Assembly (NCBI RefSeq): GCF_000282195.1
Contig: NZ_AKJT01000038.1
Location: 54,770-118,769, forward strand
Direction of reading: 5' to 3'
Length of the DNA stretch: 64,000 nucleotides
From: Pseudomonas sp. GM18
GTDB lineage: Bacteria > Pseudomonadota > Gammaproteobacteria > Pseudomonadales > Pseudomonadaceae
Under the pieces are notes generated by a model. It did not search any database. It worked only from the letters and a program-made list of their open reading frames with translations, and was not told where the DNA came from. Numbering within the stretch: the stretch's first letter is position 1; each line of letters starts with the position of its first letter. The translations under genes and the position numbers were made by a program. Below are positions 18,097 to 29,489 of this stretch, piece by piece.

Positions 18097-18651
18097 ATGA
18101 ACCGCACCGGCCGCACCCTTGCATTGGGCTGCCTGTTGCTCCTTCAGCCCCTGCTCGCGCTCGCACAAGCAGGCGGCAACTCGTTGTTGATCCCGGCGAT
18201 GGGTCGCTGCACCCTCAATACTCAGCCGCAAGACCTGACGCAAGCGCTCGCCGCCTGCCAGAAAGCGTCGGATGAAGGGGATGCGCAAGCACAATACGAG
18301 TTGGGTGAGTTCTACTACGAAGGCAAAAACGCGCCGCGCGACCTCAATAAAGCCCTGAGCTACTTCGAAAAGGCCTCGCTGCAAGGTCATGCCCAGGCGC
18401 AATTCAAACTCGGCACCATGTTCTTCCATGGCGAAGGCGTACCGGCCAATAACGTTCAGGCGTATATCGTGCTGAAAATGGCCGCGGTCAACGGCGCCGA
18501 AGAGGCACTGGACACCGCCGACGAGGTCGCCGAAAAAATGCCCCGCGAAGACCTGGAAGTTGCTACCCAGGTACTGGGGCAAATTTTCCGTAAATACCTG
18601 ATGGAATTGCAGAGCGCCGACGGGCGTACGCCGTTTTCACCACTTCCCTGA
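18097..18651 (+). CDS. Exported Sel1/TPR-repeat protein
   Basis: A 184-residue protein with a signal peptide (NRTGRTLALGCLLLLQPLLA, cleaved after ALAQA). Sel1-type repeats follow: GDAQAQYELGEFYYEGKNAP, GHAQAQFKLGTMFFHGEGVP, then a partial AYIVLKMAAVNGAEEA. Such repeats mediate protein contacts, and the protein is probably periplasmic. The start at 18097 puts the signal peptide at the very N-terminus; the 20 residues encoded upstream look non-coding. The specific role is unknown. Confidence 0.8.
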   Translation: MNRTGRTLALGCLLLLQPLLALAQAGGNSLLIPAMGRCTLNTQPQDLTQALAACQKASDEGDAQAQYELGEFYYEGKNAPRDLNKALSYFEKASLQGHAQAQFKLGTMFFHGEGVPANNVQAYIVLKMAAVNGAEEALDTADEVAEKMPREDLEVATQVLGQIFRKYLMELQSADGRTPFSPLP

Positions 18652-18668
18652 ATTGCCGGATCCAATAG

Positions 18669-18746
18669 TTCCCACGCTCTGCGTGGGAATTCATCCCGTG
18701 ACTCTCCGCGTCACCGACGCAGAGCGTCGAAGGCGGCATTCCCACC
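18669..18746. repeat. TTCCCACGC-family palindromic repeat, decayed copy
   Basis: It begins TTCCCACGCTCTGCGTGGG like the copies at 7874 and 61860 but ends at GGCATTCCCACC without the closing arm. The inner GACGCAGAGCGTC palindrome is kept. It fills the gap between the convergent Sel1-repeat and DUF1820 genes. Confidence 0.75.
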
Positions 18747-18762
18747 TTAAAAAACCTGCTGC

Positions 18763-19092
18763 TTACTTCTCAGGCATCGGCATCGGAAACGGCATGACAT
18801 TGCCGACCGCGCCGCGGGCTTCGCTGATTTTCGGCGTGCCGAGGCGCTCGACCTCGTCGATGCGCACAATCGAATGCATCGGCACAAAACTGCGCACAAC
18901 GCCTTCGAACTGAGCCTTGAGCTTTTCTTCGCTCGGATCGACGACCACTTGCGTGCGCTCGCCAAAGACGAACTCTTCCACTTCCAGGAAGCCCCACAGA
19001 TCACTTTGATAGATCTGCTTGGCGTACATTTCGAACACCTGGCCCTGATTGAGGAAAATCACCTTGTAGATTGGAGCTTCACGTTTGGTCAT
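18763..19092 (-). CDS. DUF1820 family protein
   Basis: A 109-residue soluble protein starting MTKREAPIYKVIFLNQGQVF. It has no signal peptide or membrane segment. The conserved pattern includes YAKQIYQSDLWGFLEVEEFV, VDPSEEKLKAQFEGVVRSF and IPMHSI/VRIDEVE. This is DUF1820, a gammaproteobacterial family of unknown function. The start is the second Met of the open frame, giving the usual family length. It is divergent from miaB; from memory the neighbour order is as in PAO1 (PA3979-PA3980). Confidence 0.82.
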   Translation of the reverse strand: MTKREAPIYKVIFLNQGQVFEMYAKQIYQSDLWGFLEVEEFVFGERTQVVVDPSEEKLKAQFEGVVRSFVPMHSIVRIDEVERLGTPKISEARGAVGNVMPFPMPMPEK

Positions 19093-19163
19093 GGTGGGCG
19101 GGTAACACATCGGGGATAAAAATGAGGGCGCGAACTATAACATAGCCACCGGACGCGCAGCGG

Positions 19164-19192
19164 TAGGAACCTTGGGGCATGTTCCCTATAAT
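19164..19192 (+). promoter_or_regulatory. Candidate sigma-70 promoter of miaB
   Basis: A perfect -10 hexamer TATAAT (19187-19192) lies 34 bases before the miaB start. At 17-base spacing upstream stands TAGGAA, a weak -35 match. Start sites were not measured. Confidence 0.5.
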
Positions 19193-19226
19193 GCGCGGTT
19201 CTTTGAATCACGTGATGAATCTTTCC

Positions 19227-20555
19227 ATGGCCAAGAAGCTTTACATCGAAACCCACGGTTGCCAGATGAACGAGTACGACAGCTCGCGCATGGTCGATCT
19301 GCTGGGTGAACATCAGGCCCTGGAAGTCACCGCCCGCGCTGAAGACGCCGACGTGATCCTGCTCAACACCTGCTCGATCCGCGAACGGGCCCAGGACCGG
19401 GTGTATTCCCAGCTAGGCCGCTGGCGCGAACTGAAACTGGCCAATCCGGAAATGGTCATCGCCGTCGGCGGTTGCGTGGCCAGTCAGGAAGGCGCGGCCA
19501 TCCGTGATCGCGCTCCGTATGTCGACGTGGTGTTCGGCCCGCAGACCCTGCACCGCCTGCCGGAAATGATCGACGCCGCGCGCGTTACCAAACTGCCGCA
19601 GGTCGACGTCTCGTTCCCGGAAATCGAAAAATTCGACCATTTGCCCGAACCCCGCATCGATGGGCCCAGCGCTTACGTGTCGGTCATGGAAGGCTGCAGC
19701 AAGTACTGCACCTTCTGCGTGGTGCCTTATACCCGCGGTGAAGAAGTCAGCCGGCCGTTCGACGACGTGATTGCCGAGATCATCCACCTGGCCGAAAACG
19801 GCGTGCGCGAAGTGACCCTGCTGGGGCAGAACGTCAACGGCTATCGCGGGACCACTCACGATGGTCGCCTGGCCGACCTGGCGGAATTGATCCGGGTGGT
19901 CGCCGCAGTCGATGGCATCGACCGGATTCGCTACACCACTTCGCACCCGCTGGAGTTCTCCGACAGCCTGATCCAGGCCCACGCCGACGTGCCGGAACTG
20001 GTGAAACACCTGCACTTGCCGGTGCAATCAGGCTCCGACCGGATCCTCGCGGCGATGAAGCGCAACCACACCGCGCTGGAGTACAAGTCCAAACTGCGCA
20101 AACTGCGGGCCGCCGTGCCGGGGATCTGCATCAGCTCGGACTTCATCGTCGGATTCCCGGGTGAGACCGAAAAAGACTTCGAACAGACCATGAAGCTGAT
20201 CGAAGACGTCGGCTTCGACTTCTCCTACTCGTTCGTCTACAGCCAGCGCCCGGGCACCCCGGCCGCCGATCTGGCCGACGAAACGCCGGAAGAACTGAAA
20301 AAAGAACGCTTGAATGCCCTGCAACATCGCCTGAACCAGCAAGGGTTCGAGATCAGCCGACAAATGGTGGGCTCCGTTCAGCGGATTCTGGTCACCGATT
20401 ATTCGAAAAAAGACCCTGGCGAACTGCAGGGGCGCACCGAGAATAACCGTATCGTCAACTTCCGCTGCGACAATCCGACCCTGATCGGCCAGTTCGCCGA
20501 CGTGCACATCGACGCCGCGCAACCGCACTCGCTGCGGGGCTCGCTGATCCAATAA
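19227..20555 (+). CDS. miaB: tRNA-2-methylthio-N6-dimethylallyladenosine synthase MiaB
   Basis: A 442-residue radical-SAM methylthiotransferase that converts i6A37 of tRNA to ms2i6A37. The N-terminal UPF0004 domain has the auxiliary-cluster cysteines ([29 protein letters not shown]). The radical SAM CxxxCxxC motif is [15 protein letters not shown], and the C-terminal TRAM domain ends [13 protein letters not shown]. The start is the ATG of [11 protein letters not shown]; the upstream in-frame ATG overlaps the -10 promoter element and is unlikely. Confidence 0.96.
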   Translation: MAKKLYIETHGCQMNEYDSSRMVDLLGEHQALEVTARAEDADVILLNTCSIRERAQDRVYSQLGRWRELKLANPEMVIAVGGCVASQEGAAIRDRAPYVDVVFGPQTLHRLPEMIDAARVTKLPQVDVSFPEIEKFDHLPEPRIDGPSAYVSVMEGCSKYCTFCVVPYTRGEEVSRPFDDVIAEIIHLAENGVREVTLLGQNVNGYRGTTHDGRLADLAELIRVVAAVDGIDRIRYTTSHPLEFSDSLIQAHADVPELVKHLHLPVQSGSDRILAAMKRNHTALEYKSKLRKLRAAVPGICISSDFIVGFPGETEKDFEQTMKLIEDVGFDFSYSFVYSQRPGTPAADLADETPEELKKERLNALQHRLNQQGFEISRQMVGSVQRILVTDYSKKDPGELQGRTENNRIVNFRCDNPTLIGQFADVHIDAAQPHSLRGSLIQ

Positions 20556-20565
20556 CACCGCATAA

Positions 20566-20659
20566 CCTGTAGGAGCGAGGCTTGCCCGCGAAGGCCACAC
20601 CGCCGTCTGCCTGACGGACCGCGTTATCGTCCTTCGCGAGCAAGCTTCGCTCCTACAGG
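20566..20659. repeat. REPIN (two inverted REP sequences)
   Basis: CCTGTAGGAGCGAGGCTTGC opens the element, and its inverted copy, ending GCTTCGCTCCTACAGG, closes it about 60 bases later. The pair flanks a short unique spacer. This is the REPIN arrangement typical of P. fluorescens genomes. It sits between miaB and phoH. Confidence 0.85.
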
Positions 20660-20758
20660 ACCGTGTGCGGCATTGCGATATTTAAGAGCTTTCGCACCCA
20701 GGCGACTGGCGTTATCCTTTATTTCATCAATATTGCCCCAGGGCGGCTAAATACGACC

Positions 20759-21763
20759 TTGAACGCACCCATAGAACCACATCGCTTCATCCTCGAGCCT
20801 TTTGAAGCTCGCCGCTTCGCCAATCTGTGCGGGCAATTCGACGAGCATCTGCGCTTGATCGAACAGCGCCTGACCATCGAGATCCGCAACCGCGGAAACC
20901 AGTTCGAACTGATCGGCGAGCCCAAACACACCACCTCCGCGGAAAACCTGCTGCGCCGCCTGTACCGGGAAACCAAAGGTACCGAGCTGTCGCCGGACAT
21001 GGTTCACCTGTTCCTGCAGGAATCGGCCGTCGAGGAACTGGACAACCACTCCCCCGCCGAACCGTCCGTCGCCTTGCGCACCAAAAAAGGCATGATTCGC
21101 CCGCGCGGCTTGAATCAACTGCGCTACGTGAAGGAAATCCTCGGTAACGACATCAACTTCGGCATCGGCCCAGCCGGTACCGGCAAGACCTATCTGGCTG
21201 TTGCCTGTGCGGTAGACGCACTGGAACGCGAGCAGATTCGTCGCATTCTGTTGGTGCGTCCGGCGGTTGAAGCGGGTGAAAAACTCGGCTTCCTGCCCGG
21301 CGACCTGTCGCAAAAAATCGACCCGTACCTGCGCCCGCTCTACGACGCGCTCTACGAAATGCTCGGTTTCGAATACGTCGCCAAGCTGATCGAGCGTCAG
21401 GTGATCGAAGTCGCGCCGCTGGCCTACATGCGCGGTCGCACGCTGAACAACAGCTTCATCATCCTCGACGAAAGCCAGAACACCACCGTCGAACAGATGA
21501 AGATGTTCCTGACCCGGATCGGCTTTGGTTCCACGGCGGTCATCACCGGTGACATCACCCAGGTCGACCTGCCACGCGGCACCAAGTCCGGGTTGCATCA
21601 TGTGATCGAAGTGCTCAAGGACGTTCCGGGCATCAGCTTCACCCACTTCCAGCCCAAGGACGTGGTGCGCCATCCGCTGGTGCAACGAATTGTCGAGGCA
21701 TACGAGCGCTTCGAAAATCGCGCTGCCGATGCCGCACCAAAGGACACCCCACGCGATGCTTGA
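20759..21763 (+). CDS. phoH: PhoH-like ATPase
   Basis: A 334-residue cytoplasmic ATPase. The P-loop is [19 protein letters not shown], followed by [20 protein letters not shown], the Walker [12 protein letters not shown] and [16 protein letters not shown]. It is the YbeZ type that partners YbeY in RNA/ribosome maturation. The likely start is the TTG at 20759, giving (M)[15 protein letters not shown] as in Pseudomonas homologues; the only upstream in-frame ATG lies about 30 codons earlier beside the REPIN. It overlaps ybeY by 8 bases. Confidence 0.88.
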   Translation: MNAPIEPHRFILEPFEARRFANLCGQFDEHLRLIEQRLTIEIRNRGNQFELIGEPKHTTSAENLLRRLYRETKGTELSPDMVHLFLQESAVEELDNHSPAEPSVALRTKKGMIRPRGLNQLRYVKEILGNDINFGIGPAGTGKTYLAVACAVDALEREQIRRILLVRPAVEAGEKLGFLPGDLSQKIDPYLRPLYDALYEMLGFEYVAKLIERQVIEVAPLAYMRGRTLNNSFIILDESQNTTVEQMKMFLTRIGFGSTAVITGDITQVDLPRGTKSGLHHVIEVLKDVPGISFTHFQPKDVVRHPLVQRIVEAYERFENRAADAAPKDTPRDA

Positions 21764-22250
21764 GCTTGATCTGCAACTGGCGAGCGACGCACCTGCCCCG
21801 AGTGAAGCCGAGTTCCGTCAATGGTGCGAACTGGCCCTGCGCCAGCGCACCGCCGACTCCGAGCTGACCATTCGCCTGGTCGATGAAGAAGAAGGCCGCG
21901 AACTCAATCACACCTGGCGGCAGAAGGATTACGCCACCAACGTGCTGTCATTCCCGGCCGACGTGCCGGACGAGTTGCTGGATATCCCGTTACTGGGAGA
22001 TCTGGTGATCTGCGTGGCCGTGGTCGAGCGCGAAGCCGCCGAACAAGGCAAGGCTCTCAACGCCCATTGGGCGCATCTGGTCATTCACGGCTGCTTGCAT
22101 CTGCTTGGTTACGACCATATAGATGACGATGAAGCCGAAGAAATGGAAGCACTGGAACGAACGTTGCTTGCAGAACTGGGTCATCCGGACCCTTATGCGG
22201 ACGACGAAACAGACACATCCCCTATCGTTACAACAAAGGATTCAGAGTAA
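21756..22250 (+). CDS. ybeY: Endoribonuclease YbeY
   Basis: A 164-residue metal-dependent RNase for 16S rRNA 3'-end processing and ribosome quality control. The zinc motif H-x3-H-x5-H is read in [15 protein letters not shown], and the upstream [19 protein letters not shown] is also typical. The ATG at 21756 overlaps the phoH stop region by 8 bases, indicating translational coupling. The C-terminus carries an acidic tail. Confidence 0.95.
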   Translation: MLELDLQLASDAPAPSEAEFRQWCELALRQRTADSELTIRLVDEEEGRELNHTWRQKDYATNVLSFPADVPDELLDIPLLGDLVICVAVVEREAAEQGKALNAHWAHLVIHGCLHLLGYDHIDDDEAEEMEALERTLLAELGHPDPYADDETDTSPIVTTKDSE

Positions 22251-22255
22251 TCGCT

Positions 22256-23095
22256 ATGAGCGAAGATCGATCGAGCAACGGGCAGAAGTCTTGGCTGGGT
22301 AAGCTCACCCAGGCTTTTGCCCACGAGCCGAAAAACCGCCAGGAGCTGCTGGAGCTGCTGCGCGATGCACACCAGAACAAGTTGCTGGACAGCGAAGCGC
22401 TGGCCATCGTCGAAGGCGCCATCCAGGTTGCAGACCTGCAAGTACGGGACATCATGGTCCCGCGCTCCCAGATGATCAGCATCAAGGCGACCCAGACACC
22501 TCGCGAGTTCCTGCCCGCCGTGGTCGACTCGGCCCACTCCCGCTACCCGGTGATCGGCGAAAGCCACGATGACGTGATGGGCGTGTTGCTGGCCAAGGAC
22601 TTGCTGCCGTTGATCCTCAAGGAGAACGGCGACAGCTTCAACATCAAGGACCTGCTGCGCCCGGCCACCTTCGTGCCCGAGTCCAAGCGCCTGAATGTGC
22701 TGCTGCGCGAGTTCCGCGCCAACCATAACCACATGGCCATCGTCATTGACGAATACGGCGGCGTGGCCGGTCTGGTGACCATCGAAGACGTGCTCGAACA
22801 GATCGTCGGCGACATCGAAGACGAGCATGACGTCGAAGAAGACAGCTACATCAAACCGCTGCCCAGCGGCGACTTCCTGATCAAGGCCCTGACGCCGATC
22901 GAGAACTTCAACGAGTTCTTCGACAGCGAATTCTCCGACGACGAATTCGACACCGTCGGCGGTCTGGTGATGAGCGCGTTCGGGCACTTGCCAAAACGCA
23001 ACGAAATCACTGAAATCGGCGCCTATCGCTTCCGCATCCTGAACGCCGACAGCCGTCGGATTCATTTGCTGCGTCTTACACCTATCGCCCGTTAA
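22256..23095 (+). CDS. corC: CorC/YbeX, CBS-domain protein (HlyC/CorC family)
   Basis: A 279-residue cytoplasmic protein. After an N-terminal helical region come two CBS domains (VRDIMVPRSQMISIK..., then LRPATFVPESKRLNVLL...MAIVIDEYGGVAGLVTIEDV) and the C-terminal CorC_HlyC domain (EFFDSEFSDDEFDTVGGLVM). It is linked to Mg/Co efflux, and more recently to ribosome homeostasis through the neighbouring ybeZ-ybeY. It starts 5 bases after ybeY. Confidence 0.93.
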   Translation: MSEDRSSNGQKSWLGKLTQAFAHEPKNRQELLELLRDAHQNKLLDSEALAIVEGAIQVADLQVRDIMVPRSQMISIKATQTPREFLPAVVDSAHSRYPVIGESHDDVMGVLLAKDLLPLILKENGDSFNIKDLLRPATFVPESKRLNVLLREFRANHNHMAIVIDEYGGVAGLVTIEDVLEQIVGDIEDEHDVEEDSYIKPLPSGDFLIKALTPIENFNEFFDSEFSDDEFDTVGGLVMSAFGHLPKRNEITEIGAYRFRILNADSRRIHLLRLTPIAR

Positions 23096-23103
23096 GGATT
23101 GAC

Positions 23104-24627
23104 ATGCTCCGCGTAACCCGCCCCGGCTGGCCCGGTAACCTGCTGGCCGTGGCGGCCGGTGCACTCACCACCCTGGCCCTGGCGCCATTCGATATCTGGC
23201 CGCTGGCATTGCTGGCGGTCGGTTTCTTTTACGCCGGTTTGCGCGAACTGAGCCCCCGTCAGGCCCTGGGTCGTGGCTGGTGTTTCGGTTTCGGCCTGTT
23301 TGCCGGCGGGACCAGCTGGATCTACTACAGCATTCACAACTTCGGCGGCGCATCTGTACTGCTGGCCGGGTTCTTGATGCTGCTCTTTACCGCAGCGATT
23401 GCCTGGTTCTTCGCCCTGCCCGCCTGGATTTGGGCGCGCTGGCTTCGCCGTAACGAAGCGCCGCTGGCCGATGCCCTGGCGTTTGCGGCGTTGTGGGTGG
23501 GTCAGGAAGCTTTTCGCGGCTGGTTTCTCACCGGCTTCCCATGGCTCTATTCCGGTTACAGCCAGCTCGACGGCCCATTGGCCGGACTCGCGCCGGTCGG
23601 CGGGATGTGGCTGATTTCCTTCGCGCTGGCCCTGACCGCCGCGCTGATCTACAACGCACCGCGCCTGATCCGCACCGCTCGCAAGGGCTTTATTGCCGCT
23701 GGCGTGTTGCTGCTGGCCGGCCCGTGGGTGATCGGCATGGCGCTCAAGGAGCATGCCTGGACCAGCCCTTCGGGGGCGCCGCTGAGCGTCGCGGCGATTC
23801 AGGGCAACATCGAACAAAGCATGAAATGGGACCCGTCGCAGATCAACGCGCAGCTGGCGCTGTACCGCGACATGAGTTTCAGCTCCAAGCCCGTCGACCT
23901 GCTGATCTGGCCGGAAACAGCGGTCCCGGTGCTCAAGGAGTCCGCCGAGGGCTACCTGAACATGATGGGCAGCTTCGCGGCAGAGCGTAAATCCGCGCTG
24001 ATTACCGGCGTGCCGATTCGTCAGGAAGTCCGTCACGAGAAGCGCTACTTCAACGGCATTACCGTGGTCGGTGAAGGCGATGGCACTTACCTGAAGCAGA
24101 AACTGGTGCCATTCGGCGAATACGTTCCGTTGCAGGAAGTCTTGCGCGGCCTGATCGCGTTCTTCGACTTGCCGATGTCCGATTTTGCCCGTGGGCCGTC
24201 CGATCAACCGTTGCTACAGGCCAAGGGTTATCAGATTGCGCCGTACATCTGCTACGAAGTGGTCTACCCGGAATTCGCCGCCGGCCTCGCCGCCCGCAGC
24301 GATTTGCTGCTGACCATCAGCAACGACACCTGGTTCGGCACCTCGATCGGCCCGCTGCAACACTTGCAGATGGCGCAGATGCGCGCCCTTGAGGCTGGCC
24401 GCTGGATGATCCGCGCCACCAACAACGGCGTGACCGGCCTGATCAACCCGTTCGGCCAGATCACCACCCGGATCCCGCAGTTCGAACGCGGCATTCTGTA
24501 CGGCGAAGTGGTGCCGATGCATGACCTGACGCCGTATCTGCAATGGCGTTCGTGGCCGTTGATCATCATTTGCGTGCTGTTGTTTGGCTGGGCGTTGATG
24601 GCCAACCGGATGGCGAAGACCGTTTAA
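23104..24627 (+). CDS. lnt: Apolipoprotein N-acyltransferase Lnt
   Basis: A 507-residue inner-membrane enzyme that N-acylates the Cys of diacylated lipoproteins. Six or so membrane segments precede the nitrilase-fold periplasmic domain. The catalytic triad can be read as Glu in WPETAVP, Lys in KQKLVPFGEYVP and Cys in PYICYEVVYPE. It begins 8 bases after corC and closes the phoH-ybeY-corC-lnt operon. Confidence 0.96.
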   Translation: MLRVTRPGWPGNLLAVAAGALTTLALAPFDIWPLALLAVGFFYAGLRELSPRQALGRGWCFGFGLFAGGTSWIYYSIHNFGGASVLLAGFLMLLFTAAIAWFFALPAWIWARWLRRNEAPLADALAFAALWVGQEAFRGWFLTGFPWLYSGYSQLDGPLAGLAPVGGMWLISFALALTAALIYNAPRLIRTARKGFIAAGVLLLAGPWVIGMALKEHAWTSPSGAPLSVAAIQGNIEQSMKWDPSQINAQLALYRDMSFSSKPVDLLIWPETAVPVLKESAEGYLNMMGSFAAERKSALITGVPIRQEVRHEKRYFNGITVVGEGDGTYLKQKLVPFGEYVPLQEVLRGLIAFFDLPMSDFARGPSDQPLLQAKGYQIAPYICYEVVYPEFAAGLAARSDLLLTISNDTWFGTSIGPLQHLQMAQMRALEAGRWMIRATNNGVTGLINPFGQITTRIPQFERGILYGEVVPMHDLTPYLQWRSWPLIIICVLLFGWALMANRMAKTV

Positions 24628-24637
24628 CTCAGGCCTG

Positions 24638-24664
24638 GTGATCATTCCCTGTGGGAATGATCAC
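24638..24664. terminator. Convergent hairpin between lnt and the YdcF-type gene
   Basis: A perfect 12-base stem (GTGATCATTCCC / GGGAATGATCAC) with a 3-base loop lies 10 bases after the lnt stop and covers the stop codon of the opposing gene. It has no long T-tract in either direction, so it may work as a bidirectional barrier rather than a classical terminator. Confidence 0.55.
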
Positions 24665-25440
24665 TCCTCAACAGGCTCGCCTCGATAGAACATCCAATAC
24701 CCGACCTGCCCCACCGCCTCATTCATCAACTGCCCCGATTGCCAGATCGATTTGAATTCCGGCATCCAGCCGCCCAGTGGCCGCGCATTGTCCACGCCTA
24801 AAAACCCCACTGGCGCCGGCACCACCTCAAATCCGGCCTGTTCAAAGCTCCAGACCGCCCGCGGCATATGCCACGCCTGAGTCACGACCACCACCCGTTT
24901 GATCCCCTGCGGCAACAATACCTGGGCGCTGAACTGCGCATTTTCCCAGGTTGTGCGGCTGCGTCCTTCCTGCCAGCGCACCGTCACGCCAAAATCATCG
25001 AGCAACGAATCCGCCATCAGCTGCGCCTCAGTCGGCGGTGTACCGTAATGCAGGCCGCCGCTGGCCAGAATCGGCAAGCCGGAAGCCTTGGCCAGACGCG
25101 CGGCATAGCGCTCGCGCCCAAGACCTACGCCGGTGGGCTGATCGACGCCCCAGGCCAGGTCTCCACGCTCACGCCCCGAACCCAGCACCACGATCGCGTC
25201 GGCGCGCTGGCCCAGGGTGGCCCATTCCTCGCGTACGAGCGGCGGCTCGCGCTCCAGAGCCCTGGCACTCCACTCCACCATGACTGGCAGGCTCATCAAC
25301 CAGAAGCCGCCCACACCCATAACGAAGCACGCTCCCGCCAGCCTCGGCCTTGAGCGGCGCCACCACCAGGCGAGCACCAGTAACAGCAAAAGAACGCCGG
25401 GCGGCAATAGAAGTTGTTTAATGAAATAACGAAAAGGCAT
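24661..25440 (-). CDS. YdcF/ElyC-type DUF218 membrane protein
   Basis: A 259-residue protein with two N-terminal membrane segments (LLLPPGVLLLLLVLAWWW and ACFVMGVGGFWLMSLPVMV), then a DUF218 domain: DAIVVLGSGRERGD, LPILASGGLHYG, SRTTWENAQFSAQVLLP, VVVVTQAWHMPRAVWSFEQAG. The layout matches ElyC (YcbC), implicated in undecaprenyl-phosphate lipid carrier metabolism. The molecular reaction is unknown. The start codon is preceded directly by a hairpin (see findings). Confidence 0.82.
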   Translation of the reverse strand: MPFRYFIKQLLLPPGVLLLLLVLAWWWRRSRPRLAGACFVMGVGGFWLMSLPVMVEWSARALEREPPLVREEWATLGQRADAIVVLGSGRERGDLAWGVDQPTGVGLGRERYAARLAKASGLPILASGGLHYGTPPTEAQLMADSLLDDFGVTVRWQEGRSRTTWENAQFSAQVLLPQGIKRVVVVTQAWHMPRAVWSFEQAGFEVVPAPVGFLGVDNARPLGGWMPEFKSIWQSGQLMNEAVGQVGYWMFYRGEPVEE

Positions 25441-25546
25441 CGGGCATCTCCATAGATGCCCGAAGCCTAAGTGGGTTAACGCAATGCGACAACAAATGCG
25501 GAAGGACTTTGTTTCAAAAAACCATATGCCATGGTTTCAAGTGTCC

Positions 25547-25867
25547 TTACTTGAATTGCAGAGACCGGACCTTTACCGCGCCTCCGCCGGGTGTCTTATC
25601 CTTGAGCCAGATGATCTTGGCCGTACGTGGTGCCTCGAGTTGCTTCACTGCTGCTGACAAGCATCCGTGCGTTTCACGTTCACTGCGGTCCAGATAGGCC
25701 TTGACCAGTTCAAACTCTGCGGGGGTCAAACCACGCAGTTCCAGCTCCAGGGGACGCTCGTCGCGAAGCCGTCCAGCGGTTTTGGCCGCGTCCAGGGCCA
25801 TTGCGAGACGGTCGATCAGTCTTTCATACAGCTCCGGTTTTGTAGCTTTTTGCTGTGAATCAACCAT
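25547..25867 (-). CDS. Hypothetical cytoplasmic protein
   Basis: A 106-residue protein without signal peptide or membrane segments. The N-terminal half is helical and charged (KPELYERLIDRLAMALDAAK). The middle has LELELRGLTPAEFELVKAYL, and the C-terminal part is basic (TAKIIWLKDKTPGGGAVKVR). I do not recognise a named domain. The position between the YdcF gene and leuS corresponds from memory to PA3986, a conserved hypothetical. It reads away from leuS. Confidence 0.6.
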   Translation of the reverse strand: MVDSQQKATKPELYERLIDRLAMALDAAKTAGRLRDERPLELELRGLTPAEFELVKAYLDRSERETHGCLSAAVKQLEAPRTAKIIWLKDKTPGGGAVKVRSLQFK

Positions 25868-28754
<2,887 letters not shown>

Positions 28755-28765
28755 AAATTGGATCG

Positions 28766-28819
28766 GGCGCCAGGTGAGCCTGGCGCCGAGTAAAACCTTT
28801 CGGGCCGTTTGACCGGCCC
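28766..28819 (+). terminator. Two GC-rich hairpins between leuS and lptE
   Basis: The first hairpin is GGCGCCAGG/CCTGGCGCC with a TGAG loop (28766-28787). The second is GGGCCG/CGGCCC (28802-28819). Neither is followed by a strong T-run, so they may cause partial termination or mRNA stabilisation within a leuS-lptE-holA transcript. Confidence 0.5.
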
Positions 28820-28844
28820 ACATGGTTTCAAGGGGAGCAACAAG

Positions 28845-29450
28845 ATGATCAAACGCAATTTGCTGGTGATGGGCCTTGCAGTCCTGCTGAGCGCCTGCGG
28901 TTTCCACCTGCGTGGCACTGGCACCACCGAACTGGCGATCAAGGAACTCGACCTGAGCGCCCGCAATGCCTACGGCGAAACCGTGACACAATTACGTCAG
29001 GTGCTGGAAAGCAGCGGCGTCCGGGTCTACACCGGCGCACCTTACAAACTGGTGCTGACCGATGAGCAGGAAAGCCAGCGCATCCTCAGCTATGCCGGTG
29101 CCGGTCGTACGGGCGAGTACCAAGTGAACACCGTGCTCAATTACGACATCCGTGGTCAGGGTGACCTGCCACTGCTGAGCGACAAGCTTGAAGTGCAGAA
29201 GGTGTTCATCCACGATGGCAACAACCTGGTGGGTTCCGACCAGGAAGCCAACGATGCCCGCAAGGACATACGTCGTGAACTGGTTCAACGCATGATGCTG
29301 CGTCTGCAACAGCTCACCCCGACTCAGTTGGAACAGCTGCAACAGACCGCCGACGCCCGGGCCAAGGCTGAAGCCGCCGCGATGGAAGCGGCGCAGAAGG
29401 CTGAAGCGGAGACTCCGCGTCAGTCGCCTGTCGAACTGCCGAAGCAGTAA
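28845..29450 (+). CDS. lptE: LPS-assembly lipoprotein LptE
   Basis: A 201-residue outer-membrane lipoprotein that plugs the LptD barrel. The signal peptide MIKRNLLVMGLAVLLSACGF carries the lipobox LSAC (Cys at residue 18) followed by FHLRGTG, the typical LptE start. The body shows the QLRQVLESSGVRV...LVLTDEQESQRILSY pattern. The C-terminus is a long Ala/Glu/Gln-rich tail (EQLQQTADARAKAEAAAMEA). The ATG at 28845 follows GGGGAGCAACAAG. Confidence 0.93.
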   Translation: MIKRNLLVMGLAVLLSACGFHLRGTGTTELAIKELDLSARNAYGETVTQLRQVLESSGVRVYTGAPYKLVLTDEQESQRILSYAGAGRTGEYQVNTVLNYDIRGQGDLPLLSDKLEVQKVFIHDGNNLVGSDQEANDARKDIRRELVQRMMLRLQQLTPTQLEQLQQTADARAKAEAAAMEAAQKAEAETPRQSPVELPKQ

Positions 29451-29456
29451 GACTTA

Positions 29457-29476
29457 CGGGGCGCTCAGGCGCCCCG
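29457..29476 (+). other. Hairpin directly upstream of holA
   Basis: CGGGGCGC and GCGCCCCG form a perfect 8-base stem around a TCAG loop, 6 bases after the lptE stop and ending 13 bases before the holA ATG. The following CTCTTCTT is pyrimidine-rich. It may be an attenuator or a translation-control element, because no Shine-Dalgarno sequence is seen before holA. Confidence 0.5.
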
Positions 29477-29489
29477 TTCGCCTCTTCTT

